Shown piece by piece: positions 17,037 through 25,388 of a stretch of 46,626 bases of DNA (positions are counted from its first letter, which is position 1; each line of letters begins with the position of its first letter). The notes below the pieces were generated by a model. It made no database searches. It saw nothing but the letters and a program-made list of their open reading frames with translations, and was not told where the DNA came from. The stretch is from assembly GCF_007954265.1 (NCBI RefSeq), contig NZ_VOLS01000033.1:1-46626 (forward strand), written 5' to 3'. Origin of the DNA: Colwellia sp. C1TZA3. GTDB taxonomy: Bacteria > Pseudomonadota > Gammaproteobacteria > Enterobacterales > Alteromonadaceae. Position numbers and translations under genes: made by a program.

Positions 17037-17123
17037 GCCCGAGTGGTGGAATTGGTAGACACAAGGGATTTAAAATCCCTCGCTTGTAAGAGTGTGCCGG
17101 TTCAAGTCCGGCCTCGGGTACCA
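17037..17123 (+). tRNA. tRNA-Leu (UAA), copy 3
   Basis: Identical 87-base tRNA-Leu and the last gene of the cluster. No clear intrinsic terminator follows in the next 60 bases. Confidence 0.97.
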
Positions 17124-17573
17124 TCTTCTACTTTGCGTTCTGCTAAGTAAATTTAAAAATCCCCATAGTAATTAAAATTTTACTAATACCGTTTGTGTGA
17201 AAATTTTTAATTTCACCTCTGCAATACCCACTGACTATATTTTTTATTAATATTTTAACAGTTTTAATGGCTTAAATAGTTGTTTAAGTTCATCTTTCAT
17301 AAGCTCTCTACGCACAAGTTCATCAATATTTGTATCAGCACAAATTTTAATGTTTAGCTATTAAACACGAAAATAAAAATTTAGTAATTCTTTTCGTTTA
17401 CGCAACTTAAATTTATTACTACAGCTCACAATATTTTTATATATTGTCGACAGTAAAAACTGAAGTCTTCTAACCAAAATCTTACCCATAGAAATAGTAC
17501 TGACAGAAATTTCCTTATTTTGCTTAAGTCTAGTATCATCCCACGCTGAGTGTTTATGCGTAAATTTGACGTA
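17124..17573. other. Gene-poor stretch with a stop-free minus-strand frame
   Basis: No annotated-quality gene was found. On the minus strand, 17361 to about 17588 is open for about 75 codons and reads as plausible protein (HKHSAWDDTRLKQNKEIS, then MGKILVRRLQFLLSTI, ending NFYFRV and a stop at 17361). It has no initiator, and its upstream end lies in a foldback repeat. It may be a gene remnant cut by that repeat, or chance. Confidence 0.35.
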
Positions 17574-17735
17574 ATACCAAATTGATTAATTATCTGCTCA
17601 TTTTTAATGGTTAAAATAAAAAACTACAGCGTTATAAAATTTATAAGTAGAGTAACTACTTACTAAATTTTATGTCTTGTATTTCTTTATTTTCCCTCAT
17701 TAAAAAGTAGACCACTTAATTAATCAAATTGGTAT
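17574..17735 (+). repeat. Foldback repeat family B, copy 1 (162 bp)
   Basis: Begins ATACCAAATTGATTAATTA and ends TAATTAATCAAATTGGTAT. The two halves are complementary over most of the length, around AGTAGAGTAACTACT, so the unit can fold as one hairpin. The second copy is at 44916-45077 and has exactly the same length. Confidence 0.9.
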
Positions 17736-17850
17736 AAGCTACTGAGCAACATAGTCTCGTTTAAACAATAATAATAACAATTAACCCCCAACAGAGCTTT
17801 AGTTTTATAGCAGCTCAGTTAACTATATTGCAACAGTTCACAGAGAATTT

Positions 17851-19200
17851 ATGTCTAATCGACCCCCAAAGCAATTAAATATTATTATCGCCATGTATCT
17901 TGGTTATGCCGCCATGATGATCTGTCGTCAAATGGTTACTATTCTAAGTCCTGCAATGCTTGCCGATGACACCTTAGGCTTAACGAAAACAAATCTTGGT
18001 GACTTTGCCGCTTATGGCACCTTAGGTGCGCTGGTGGGGAAACTCATTTGGGGGCCTCTTGCTGATGTCATTGGTGGGCGCTTTACTTTTTTAATTGGCA
18101 TTTTTCTTACCGCGCTGTTTGTAATTGCCTTTGGACTTTCACCTAATGTAATGGCTTTTACTGTTTTTTCATTTTTGCTTTACTGCACAAAGTCTTCAGG
18201 CTGGCCAGGTATGACTAAACTGGTGGGTGAATGGTATCATCCTCATCATTATGGGCGGGTGTGGAGTATTATTTCCACTAGCTCTAGATTTAGTGTGGTG
18301 TTAGCTACTTTATTTTTCGGTTGGTTATTGAGCTTTATGCATTGGCGCTCAGTTGCCTTCATCGCTGCAGCTTTCGCACTGGTTATATTTATTGGTTGTT
18401 ATTTCTTCCTAAAAGAAAAACCTGAAAACCCAAATTTTTTCAGAGAAAATGAAAATGAAAATACTGACACTAGTGCTGAAGGTATCGCCCTAGCAAAAGC
18501 TTCAAAACAGGCCATTGACAACAAATACAACCACCCACTTCAAGGCACAAGCATGATGGCCGGTATGCTAGCATTTGTTAAAAGTCCCAGAGTTTGGCTA
18601 GTAGTGCTGATGTTAATGATGCTTACTTGTATGATGGCTTTTCTAGATTTTGTTGCGGTTTACCTTATGGAAACTTACCAATTATCACCTTCACAGGCAG
18701 CAATGGCTTCTACTATATTTCCCATTGGCTCTTTAGCTGGACTCTTAGCTTCAATTGCATTTTATGACCGCTTTTCAAAAAAGGGCATCCGAACAGTATT
18801 AACTATAGCGATGACGCTTAGTTTATTGAGTGTACTTACCTTAAAATATTTATCTTGGTTTGATCTGAGTGTTGAAGTGAATTACATGGTGGCACTGAGC
18901 GCAATTTTCTTATTCGCTTTTTCAATTTCTCCAGCTTATTATTTACCTATGTCAATATTCTCTATTGAATATGGTGGACCGCATAGCGCAAAACTGGTGA
19001 GCCTTATTGATGCTTTTGGTTTTGCAGCCAGTGCGACATTTGCTTTTATCGGTGGAAGGTTGGCCGATAGTGCGGGTGGTTGGTCCAGCTTTATGAATAT
19101 GCTTATATTGATTTCAGCTGTTGGTATTATTTCTGTTTGGGCATTTATGCATGCAGAATATAAAGCGGCAAAGTCAGGAGAAGCCTTAATTAAGCGCTGA
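17851..19200 (+). CDS. MFS transporter, organophosphate:phosphate antiporter-like (GlpT/UhpT type)
   Basis: This 449-residue inner-membrane protein has about twelve membrane segments in two halves, joined by a charged loop (residues about 190-245, ENENENTDTSAEG). GYAAMMICRQMV in the first helix, GKLIWGPLADVIGGR after helix 2, and GWPGMTKLVGEW with GRVWSIISTSSR in helices 4-5 resemble the OPA family, which exchanges glycerol 3-phosphate or sugar phosphates for phosphate. The substrate is not determined by sequence. A phosphodiesterase that would release glycerol 3-phosphate lies 5 kb downstream on the same strand, which supports an organophosphate substrate by inference. A weak hairpin follows the stop. 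Confidence 0.82.
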   Translation: MSNRPPKQLNIIIAMYLGYAAMMICRQMVTILSPAMLADDTLGLTKTNLGDFAAYGTLGALVGKLIWGPLADVIGGRFTFLIGIFLTALFVIAFGLSPNVMAFTVFSFLLYCTKSSGWPGMTKLVGEWYHPHHYGRVWSIISTSSRFSVVLATLFFGWLLSFMHWRSVAFIAAAFALVIFIGCYFFLKEKPENPNFFRENENENTDTSAEGIALAKASKQAIDNKYNHPLQGTSMMAGMLAFVKSPRVWLVVLMLMMLTCMMAFLDFVAVYLMETYQLSPSQAAMASTIFPIGSLAGLLASIAFYDRFSKKGIRTVLTIAMTLSLLSVLTLKYLSWFDLSVEVNYMVALSAIFLFAFSISPAYYLPMSIFSIEYGGPHSAKLVSLIDAFGFAASATFAFIGGRLADSAGGWSSFMNMLILISAVGIISVWAFMHAEYKAAKSGEALIKR

Positions 19201-19587
19201 TCAGGTAAGTTGCTTAATATTTATAAAAATATTATCGCTACCCGCCTGAGTAATCCTGGCGGGTGGTTCAAAAAATAACTTCTTCTTAATTGATTCTTTT
19301 CACCGAAGATTACTGTTTATTTTGCCTATATTCGGTAATCTTTCAAATATTGTAGTATGCTGTAGCGTCAAAATTTCTGCTATATTAAAAAATGAAGCTA
19401 TATAACAGATAATTTCTAAGCGACAGCCGTCTTCGCATCACTCTGACGGTCTGTTGTTAAGAGGCAAAAGGATGTCGCTGTTGATAAGCGCTTTGCTTCA
19501 AAATTAATATATTAATTTACTTAGCACCAATTAAAACTGACTAAGTCGCAGGAAGATAATCAACGAAGATAATCAACGAGGATACCT
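19201..19587 (+). promoter_or_regulatory. Leader region of the TonB receptor gene with hairpins
   Basis: ACCCGCC / GGCGGGT (19240-19264, loop 11) follows the MFS stop but lacks a T run, so it is at best a weak terminator. ACAGCCGTC / GACGGTCTGT (19423-19454) forms a nine-bp stem with one bulge upstream of the receptor start and may be a leader structure. Near the start, GAAGATAATCAACGA is partly duplicated. No known riboswitch class was recognised. Confidence 0.4.
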
Positions 19588-21987
19588 ATGTATCATAAGA
19601 ACAGACCAGTTAAAACCGCATTGACTATGGCAATCGCTCTTGCACTAAGTAATGGCGCCGTTCAAGCCCAAGAAAAGAGTAAAGCAGAAGACAAGAAAGT
19701 GGAGACTGAACGTCAGATCGAAACGATAGTCGTTACTTCAACTCGCCGTGCAGAGAACCAACAAACGGTTCCGCTTGCTGTACAGACAATGAGTGGTGCA
19801 AAACTTCAAGAGCTAGGCATTGATAGCTTTGAAGATTACATTGCATTGTTACCTGGTGTTAGCTCTGAAGGTCAAGGGCCTGGTAAACAAGAAACATATA
19901 TCCGTGGTGTATCCGCGGGCCGTTCTGATGTCAGACTTGCTGGCATTGGAGGCGAGCCAAGTGTCGCCTTTTATCTTGATGAAGCACCCATTACTACTTC
20001 CGGTCGTAATATCGATTTATATGCAGTTGATCTACAACGCATTGAAGTTTTAAAAGGTCCTCAAGGCACATTATTTGGGGCTAGTTCACAGGCAGGTACC
20101 GTACGTCTTATTACCAATAAACCAGTATTAGACGAATTCAGGGCCGGTGGTGAAGTAGGTATGTCATCTACCAAAAGTGGTGGCATTAGTAATAAAACTG
20201 AAGGTTATCTCAATATTCCCATTGTAGACGATACCTTTGCAATACGCGTTGCTGCTTATAATTCTACTGATGGTGGCTTTATTGATAATGCCCTTACCAC
20301 GACGACATTACCATTGACTAATCCAGGATTAGCTGGCGGCGTACCTTCATCTCGACAAGTAGTTAGTAACTCTACACTGGCAAAAGATGATTACAATGAA
20401 GCGACATACCGAGGCATGAGAGTCAGTGCATTATGGCAAATCAATAACGATTGGGATTTGTTAATACAGCACACAAACCAACAGCTTGATACAGAAGGTT
20501 CTTTCGAATATGACCCGGCTATTAGTACAGAAGACGACTTAAATGCCTCGACTTTTTCTCCCACTGAAGGGGATGATAAGGTAGACCTCACTCAATGGAC
20601 GGTGAATGGCATGATGGGCGGGCTTGAAGTTATTTATAACGGCTCGTTCACTAACCGAACATTCCAAGGTAATACTGATTATACCGCTTATATAGAAATA
20701 GGCCCTTACGTTCCTTACTACACTTGTAGCTACCCTGGTTATGATGAATGCTTTAGTCCTGTAATGACCACTTCTGAACAATTTGAAACAGAGCGTGTTG
20801 TGCATGAAATTCGTGTTGCAACTAATGCCGAAGACCGTTTTAGAGCAATCGGTGGTGTTTTTTATGATGATCAGCAACTTAATACTTTAACCGATTTCAC
20901 CTACGCGGGTTCTATTGCAGCAGGTTTCTCACCAAACTTTCCAATACCGGGCGCTTTTACTAACACAGATGGCAGTGCTCGACCTCCTGGTGTAACCTAT
21001 TTCAATGATTACCAAACAGATCGTGAAGAGCTGTCGGTATTTGGTGAACTTGCTTATGATGTTACCGACGATGTTACCGTAACCGTAGGTGCCCGTCGCT
21101 ACGAGATTGAAATGGGCTTAATGGGACAATCGTCTAATGGTCAACGGGCGTCTGGACCAGAAGCTGATAATGGAACAAATGTAGATGCAAGACTGGCCGG
21201 TTTGACGCCTAATACGATATCAGGAACCATCTATAAAGCTAACATACGCTGGAAAATGAATGCTGATACGATGTTCTATGGTACCTATTCAGAAGGCTTT
21301 AGAGGCGGTGGATTCAACCGTTCAGCTGGCACGGGCGGCATTCCGGCTACTTTTGATACCGATGATGTCGTTAGTGTTGAATTGGGTTGGAAAACGGCAT
21401 GGCTAAATAACACATTACGCTTTAATGGCGCTGTATATAATGTGGACTTTAGTGACATGCAACAAGGTGTTCTTGACCTTAGTATCGCCAATAACTCATT
21501 CTTTGACAATGTTGGATCGTCCGAAATCAATGGTGCTGAATTTGAACTTGATTGGGCTGCGACCGGTAACATTGATCTTTTTGGCTCATTTAGTTATATC
21601 GATTCAGAATTGACCTATATTCCAAATACATTGGTAAACATCACCCCTGTAGGGTCAAACCTGCCTTACGCACCAGAAAGTGAAGGCGTTATTGGCGGAC
21701 GTTACTATCAAGAAATCGGCGATTTTTCTGCTGTTTTTCAAGGCGTTTTCAAGTGGACAGACTCACGTTTTAATAGCCTAGTTGCTGCTGACCGTGTCGA
21801 GTTACCATCTTATACTCAGGTTAACCTGTCAGCCTCTATCGGCAAAGATGATTGGAAAGCAACACTCTTTATTGACAATGCTACCGACTCTCTTGGCCAA
21901 GTTGCCGCAGGTTCAGCTGATAACGTCTTTAGGGTTTCGCCCACAAGACCTCGTACTATTGGTTTTAGAATAAGCTATGATTATTAG
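19588..21987 (+). CDS. TonB-dependent outer-membrane receptor
   Basis: The 799-residue protein has a signal peptide ending near residue 27 (ALALSNGAVQAQ) and a TonB-box-like segment IETIVVTSTRRAE. A plug domain follows (TVPLAVQTMSG, YIALLPGVSSEGQG, YIRGVSAG, IEVLKGPQGTLFGASSQAGT, VRLITNKP). The 22-strand barrel ends in the aromatic-terminated FRISYDY. Such receptors import large or scarce nutrients across the outer membrane with energy from TonB-ExbBD. The ligand is unknown. The plug is of the type seen in large Alteromonadales and sphingomonad receptor families rather than classical siderophore receptors. It has its own terminator. The flanking MFS transporter and phosphodiesterase suggest an organophosphate nutrient by inference. 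Confidence 0.93.
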   Translation: MYHKNRPVKTALTMAIALALSNGAVQAQEKSKAEDKKVETERQIETIVVTSTRRAENQQTVPLAVQTMSGAKLQELGIDSFEDYIALLPGVSSEGQGPGKQETYIRGVSAGRSDVRLAGIGGEPSVAFYLDEAPITTSGRNIDLYAVDLQRIEVLKGPQGTLFGASSQAGTVRLITNKPVLDEFRAGGEVGMSSTKSGGISNKTEGYLNIPIVDDTFAIRVAAYNSTDGGFIDNALTTTTLPLTNPGLAGGVPSSRQVVSNSTLAKDDYNEATYRGMRVSALWQINNDWDLLIQHTNQQLDTEGSFEYDPAISTEDDLNASTFSPTEGDDKVDLTQWTVNGMMGGLEVIYNGSFTNRTFQGNTDYTAYIEIGPYVPYYTCSYPGYDECFSPVMTTSEQFETERVVHEIRVATNAEDRFRAIGGVFYDDQQLNTLTDFTYAGSIAAGFSPNFPIPGAFTNTDGSARPPGVTYFNDYQTDREELSVFGELAYDVTDDVTVTVGARRYEIEMGLMGQSSNGQRASGPEADNGTNVDARLAGLTPNTISGTIYKANIRWKMNADTMFYGTYSEGFRGGGFNRSAGTGGIPATFDTDDVVSVELGWKTAWLNNTLRFNGAVYNVDFSDMQQGVLDLSIANNSFFDNVGSSEINGAEFELDWAATGNIDLFGSFSYIDSELTYIPNTLVNITPVGSNLPYAPESEGVIGGRYYQEIGDFSAVFQGVFKWTDSRFNSLVAADRVELPSYTQVNLSASIGKDDWKATLFIDNATDSLGQVAAGSADNVFRVSPTRPRTIGFRISYDY

Positions 21988-22025
21988 CATTTGACCTTAT
22001 TTTAAAGTATTTTAAGATAAGTTAG

Positions 22026-22058
22026 GGTCGGCGTTTAATAACGCCGACCTATTTTTTT
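22026..22058 (+). terminator. Strong intrinsic terminator after the TonB receptor
   Basis: A perfect 10-bp GC-rich stem GGTCGGCGTT / AACGCCGACC with loop TAAT is followed by TATTTTTTT. It separates the receptor from the next gene. Confidence 0.93.
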
Positions 22059-22082
22059 CTGGACCTTTATAAATAATATCAA

Positions 22083-24089
22083 TTGTATCTTGATATTTAC
22101 CGAGACATTATTTTGCCAAATCAATTAAAAAACCTCCAACCTGACCAAGTTATTAAACAGTGTCAACTCTTGATTAAGAAAGGCCACTTAAGCCAAGCAT
22201 CTGCAAACCTTAAAGATATGCTGGTGGAAAATTTAGGCCATATTGAAGGTATTTATTGTCTTGCCGTCTGTCAGCGTAAACAACAAAAACATAACCAGGC
22301 TATGGCAAGTCTGGACCAAATTCTTGTCAAACAACCGGATCATGGCAGGGCGCATCAAGAGCAAGGTTATATTCACAAAGCAATGGCGAACACTAGCCAA
22401 GCGATAGCGTCCTTTGAAAAAGCGGTTGCCTTAAATCCAGCATTGTTTGGTAGTTGGCGCGTACTCGCTGATCAACCTGACTATCCAATGCGTCAAGAAG
22501 CTAAAAAACGTGTTGATTGGCTCTCTAGCTTGCCACCGGCATTGGTGTCTGTTTCTAGCCTAATATACCAAAAACAATTACACCGGGCAGAATGGCTCTG
22601 TCGTCACTTTCTCAAAGACAATCCGCACCAACCAGAAGCTATGCGCTTACTGGCAGAGTTAGGGACAAAATTTCAAATTCTTGACGATGCGGAATTCTTA
22701 TTAGCCAGCTGCCTTGAATTTGAACCAAACTATAAAAGGGCTCGTTTAGATTACGTTCATGTTTTGCATAAGCGACAAAAATTTCATAAAGCACTTGAAC
22801 AAGCAAAAATTTTGTTAGATTCAGATCCAACAAATTCAAATTTTAAAATTGGTCTTGGCAATGCGCAACAAGCAACGGGAGATTTTGAAGCGGCTGTCAG
22901 TACCTTTGAAAGTGTATTGCATAACAACTTAGACAATTATTCAATATATCTAACACTCGGTCATGCTTTAAAAACAATGGGCCGTGTTGAAGACGCGATC
23001 AACGCGTACCGTAAAAGCTATGATCTTAGACCTGATTTTGGCGATGCGTTTTGGAGTTTGGCTAATTTAAAAACTTATCGATTTACAGCGGATGAACGTC
23101 AGCAAATGCGGGATCAGGAAGCAAGCGCAACAACCGCCATAAACGATAAAATTCACTTCTGCTTTGCCCTTGGTAAAGACCTAGAAGACAGCAAACACTT
23201 TGACGAAGCTTTCTCTTTTTACCATCGCGGCAACAAGTTAAAAAGTGAGCAAGACCAATTTGATAGTAAATCCCTGGAGTTATCGTTTGAATTTCAGAAA
23301 AATAATTTTGATGCCGCTTTTTTTAAACGTAATAAACAGGCGGGATACTCTGCTCCTGACCCAATATTTATTGTCGGATTACCAAGGGCGGGTTCAACAC
23401 TTTTAGAACAAATTCTCTCTTCACACTCACAGGTTGATGGCACGATGGAGTTGGCCAATATTATTGGCTTAGCACACCGCCTGAATGGACGAAAAGCCAC
23501 GCAGGACAAGCCTAAATATCCTAGCATCCTAGAAGACATATCAGCTGATGAGCTGACTAAAATGGGTAAGCGTTACATTGAAGACACCCAGCATCACCGC
23601 CAAGGAGCCGTGTTTTTCATCGACAAGATGCCAAACAACTTTAGACATATTGCTCTTATCCATTTGATCCTCCCTAACGCCAAAATTATTGATGCCAGGC
23701 GTGATGCCTTATCTTGTTGTTTTAGCGGTTATAAACAACTATTCGGCGAAGGCCAACAGTTTTCTTATGATCTTGAAGATATTGGCAATTACTATCGCAA
23801 TTATGTTGAGATAATGGACCATTGGGACAAAGCATTACCAGGTAAGATTTTACGGGTACAATATGAAGATGTGGTGGCAGATTTAGACACTCAGGTTCGG
23901 CGTATATTGGACTACTGTGGTTTGCCTTTTGAACAGGCTTGTATTGATTTTCACACTAATAAACGTGCTGTTCGTACACCAAGTTCTGAGCAGGTGCGCC
24001 AACCCATTTATCAAAGTGGCCTTGAACAATGGCGCAACTATGAGTCACATCTAGGGCCCCTGAAAAAAGCATTAAGCAAGACCAAGTAA
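22083..24089 (+). CDS. TPR-repeat sulfotransferase-family protein
   Basis: The 668-residue protein has two parts. Residues about 15-340 are TPR repeats (HNQAMASLDQILVKQPDHGR, TSQAIASFEKAVALNPALFG, EAAVSTFESVLHNN, VEDAINAYRKSYDLRPDFGD). Residues about 425-650 are a sulfotransferase domain. Its PAPS-binding loop IFIVGLPRAGSTLLEQILSS is near 430, and a second nucleotide-binding region DARRDALSCCFSGYKQLF is near 537. No signal peptide is seen. Related proteins often sit beside TonB receptors in Alteromonadales and sphingomonads, with unknown acceptors. The true start is uncertain: TTG at 22083 or TTG at 22113, neither with a strong ribosome binding site. Confidence 0.88.
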   Translation: MYLDIYRDIILPNQLKNLQPDQVIKQCQLLIKKGHLSQASANLKDMLVENLGHIEGIYCLAVCQRKQQKHNQAMASLDQILVKQPDHGRAHQEQGYIHKAMANTSQAIASFEKAVALNPALFGSWRVLADQPDYPMRQEAKKRVDWLSSLPPALVSVSSLIYQKQLHRAEWLCRHFLKDNPHQPEAMRLLAELGTKFQILDDAEFLLASCLEFEPNYKRARLDYVHVLHKRQKFHKALEQAKILLDSDPTNSNFKIGLGNAQQATGDFEAAVSTFESVLHNNLDNYSIYLTLGHALKTMGRVEDAINAYRKSYDLRPDFGDAFWSLANLKTYRFTADERQQMRDQEASATTAINDKIHFCFALGKDLEDSKHFDEAFSFYHRGNKLKSEQDQFDSKSLELSFEFQKNNFDAAFFKRNKQAGYSAPDPIFIVGLPRAGSTLLEQILSSHSQVDGTMELANIIGLAHRLNGRKATQDKPKYPSILEDISADELTKMGKRYIEDTQHHRQGAVFFIDKMPNNFRHIALIHLILPNAKIIDARRDALSCCFSGYKQLFGEGQQFSYDLEDIGNYYRNYVEIMDHWDKALPGKILRVQYEDVVADLDTQVRRILDYCGLPFEQACIDFHTNKRAVRTPSSEQVRQPIYQSGLEQWRNYESHLGPLKKALSKTK

Positions 24090-24223
24090 GGCTCAAATAA
24101 TCAAGCGTTGCATTTTCTTTATCGGCATTAACTGTCAATAAAGAAGCAGCGGTGTCTGAAATTAACAAGCTGCTTTTCAAACCCGTTAAATATTACTATA
24201 TAGAGAATACAGAGGAATCAATT

Positions 24224-24913
24224 TTGGCTAAAAAAGTACTAAAAATAGGACATCGTGGCGCAATGGGACATGAGCCAGAAAACACGATAAGGTCTTTTAA
24301 AAAAGCAATAGCGTTAAATGTTGATGCGATAGAGTTAGACGTATACGTATGCAAGACAGGTGAGCTTGTCGTTATCCATGACGATAAAGTAGACAGAACA
24401 ACCAATGGTGTTGGCTATACCGAAGATAAAACTTTTGCAGAGTTAAGGCAACTAGACGCCGGAAAAGGTGAACTTATCCCAACGCTTGAAGAAGTCTTAG
24501 ACTTTGTTGATAAAAGAGTAATTGTAAACATAGAACTAAAGGGAAGAAAAACAGCAATTGCAACGTATCAAGTCATAGATAAATATATTAAAAAAAATGC
24601 CTGGTCAGCGCTTGATTTTATGGTGTCTTCATTCGATCATCACGAATTAAATAAATTTAAACAGCTATCTCCCCAAATACCTGTTGGTGCTTTGATTGAT
24701 GGGATTCCTCTTTCTTATTCCGATTGTGCGGTTGAACTTAATGCGCAGTCGATTAATTTAAGTTTAGATTTTATTAACCAGGACTTCGTCAATCACGCAC
24801 ATAACAACGGTTTAAAAGTTTATGTCTATACGGTTAATGACTATGATGATATTGCCAAAGTGGCAAAATTAAATGTTGATGGTATTTTTTGTAATTTTCC
24901 AGAAAGACTATAA
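24224..24913 (+). CDS. Glycerophosphodiester phosphodiesterase
   Basis: The enzyme hydrolyses glycerophosphodiesters (glycerophosphocholine and similar) to glycerol 3-phosphate and an alcohol. It is 229 residues from the chosen start, the length of cytosolic UgpQ-like enzymes. The catalytic motifs are GHRGAMGHEPENT (near residue 10), IELDV and VIHDD, then IPTLEEVLD, VNIELKG and the closing NVDGIFCNFPERL. The TTG at 24224 is preferred because AGAGGA lies seven bases upstream and the protein then begins right before the barrel. An in-frame GTG at 24152 would add an unsupported 24-residue extension. There is no signal peptide, so substrates must be imported first. Confidence 0.9.
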   Translation: MAKKVLKIGHRGAMGHEPENTIRSFKKAIALNVDAIELDVYVCKTGELVVIHDDKVDRTTNGVGYTEDKTFAELRQLDAGKGELIPTLEEVLDFVDKRVIVNIELKGRKTAIATYQVIDKYIKKNAWSALDFMVSSFDHHELNKFKQLSPQIPVGALIDGIPLSYSDCAVELNAQSINLSLDFINQDFVNHAHNNGLKVYVYTVNDYDDIAKVAKLNVDGIFCNFPERL

Positions 24914-25388
24914 TGAAGACAATATTATATCTGAGCCTAAATGTGATATTAAGCGATATAATAAGGCAGAATTACCTATGAGCTGTTTTGTAAAAAACAA
25001 TATTGTATAAGTCTTGCAATGCTCAATTTCTCCAAAACCAGAATAGGAATTTAACGAACTATTTTGCTATGTAGTGTACATTTATTACGATCTCTCATCG
25101 CATTATCTAAATCATTTAAGGCTGTTTTCTAATTTTTTTTTGCCATGGTCTATTTTTATAATTAATTTTATATATTGCCTGTGCCAGTCACTATCTTAAA
25201 ATTCTCAACATCACTTTAAATATGACAATTTTGCTCACACGTTATTAAAATACTTTTTTGATATAGCGTTACACTTCTTAACAAGGTGAGTACGTTTTGT
25301 CGGGTATTATCACATGACTCTTCAGTATTTAATCCACTTTCTACAATACGATAAATATTTTATTTTCCACAATCTCCGAGAACTTAGT
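24914..25388. other. Intergenic region without a recognisable gene
   Basis: About 475 bases of AT-rich sequence separate the phosphodiesterase from the FadL-like gene. No terminator with a clean stem and T run, no tRNA and no coding frame with recognisable motifs was seen. The frame that extends the FadL gene upstream to 25314 lacks a signal-peptide-like start. Confidence 0.5.

Noticed and set aside
16181-17150. ORFs across the tRNA cluster (for example products containing VVELVDTRDLKSLA)
   Set aside because: These are well-known spurious translations of tRNA-Leu and its neighbours.
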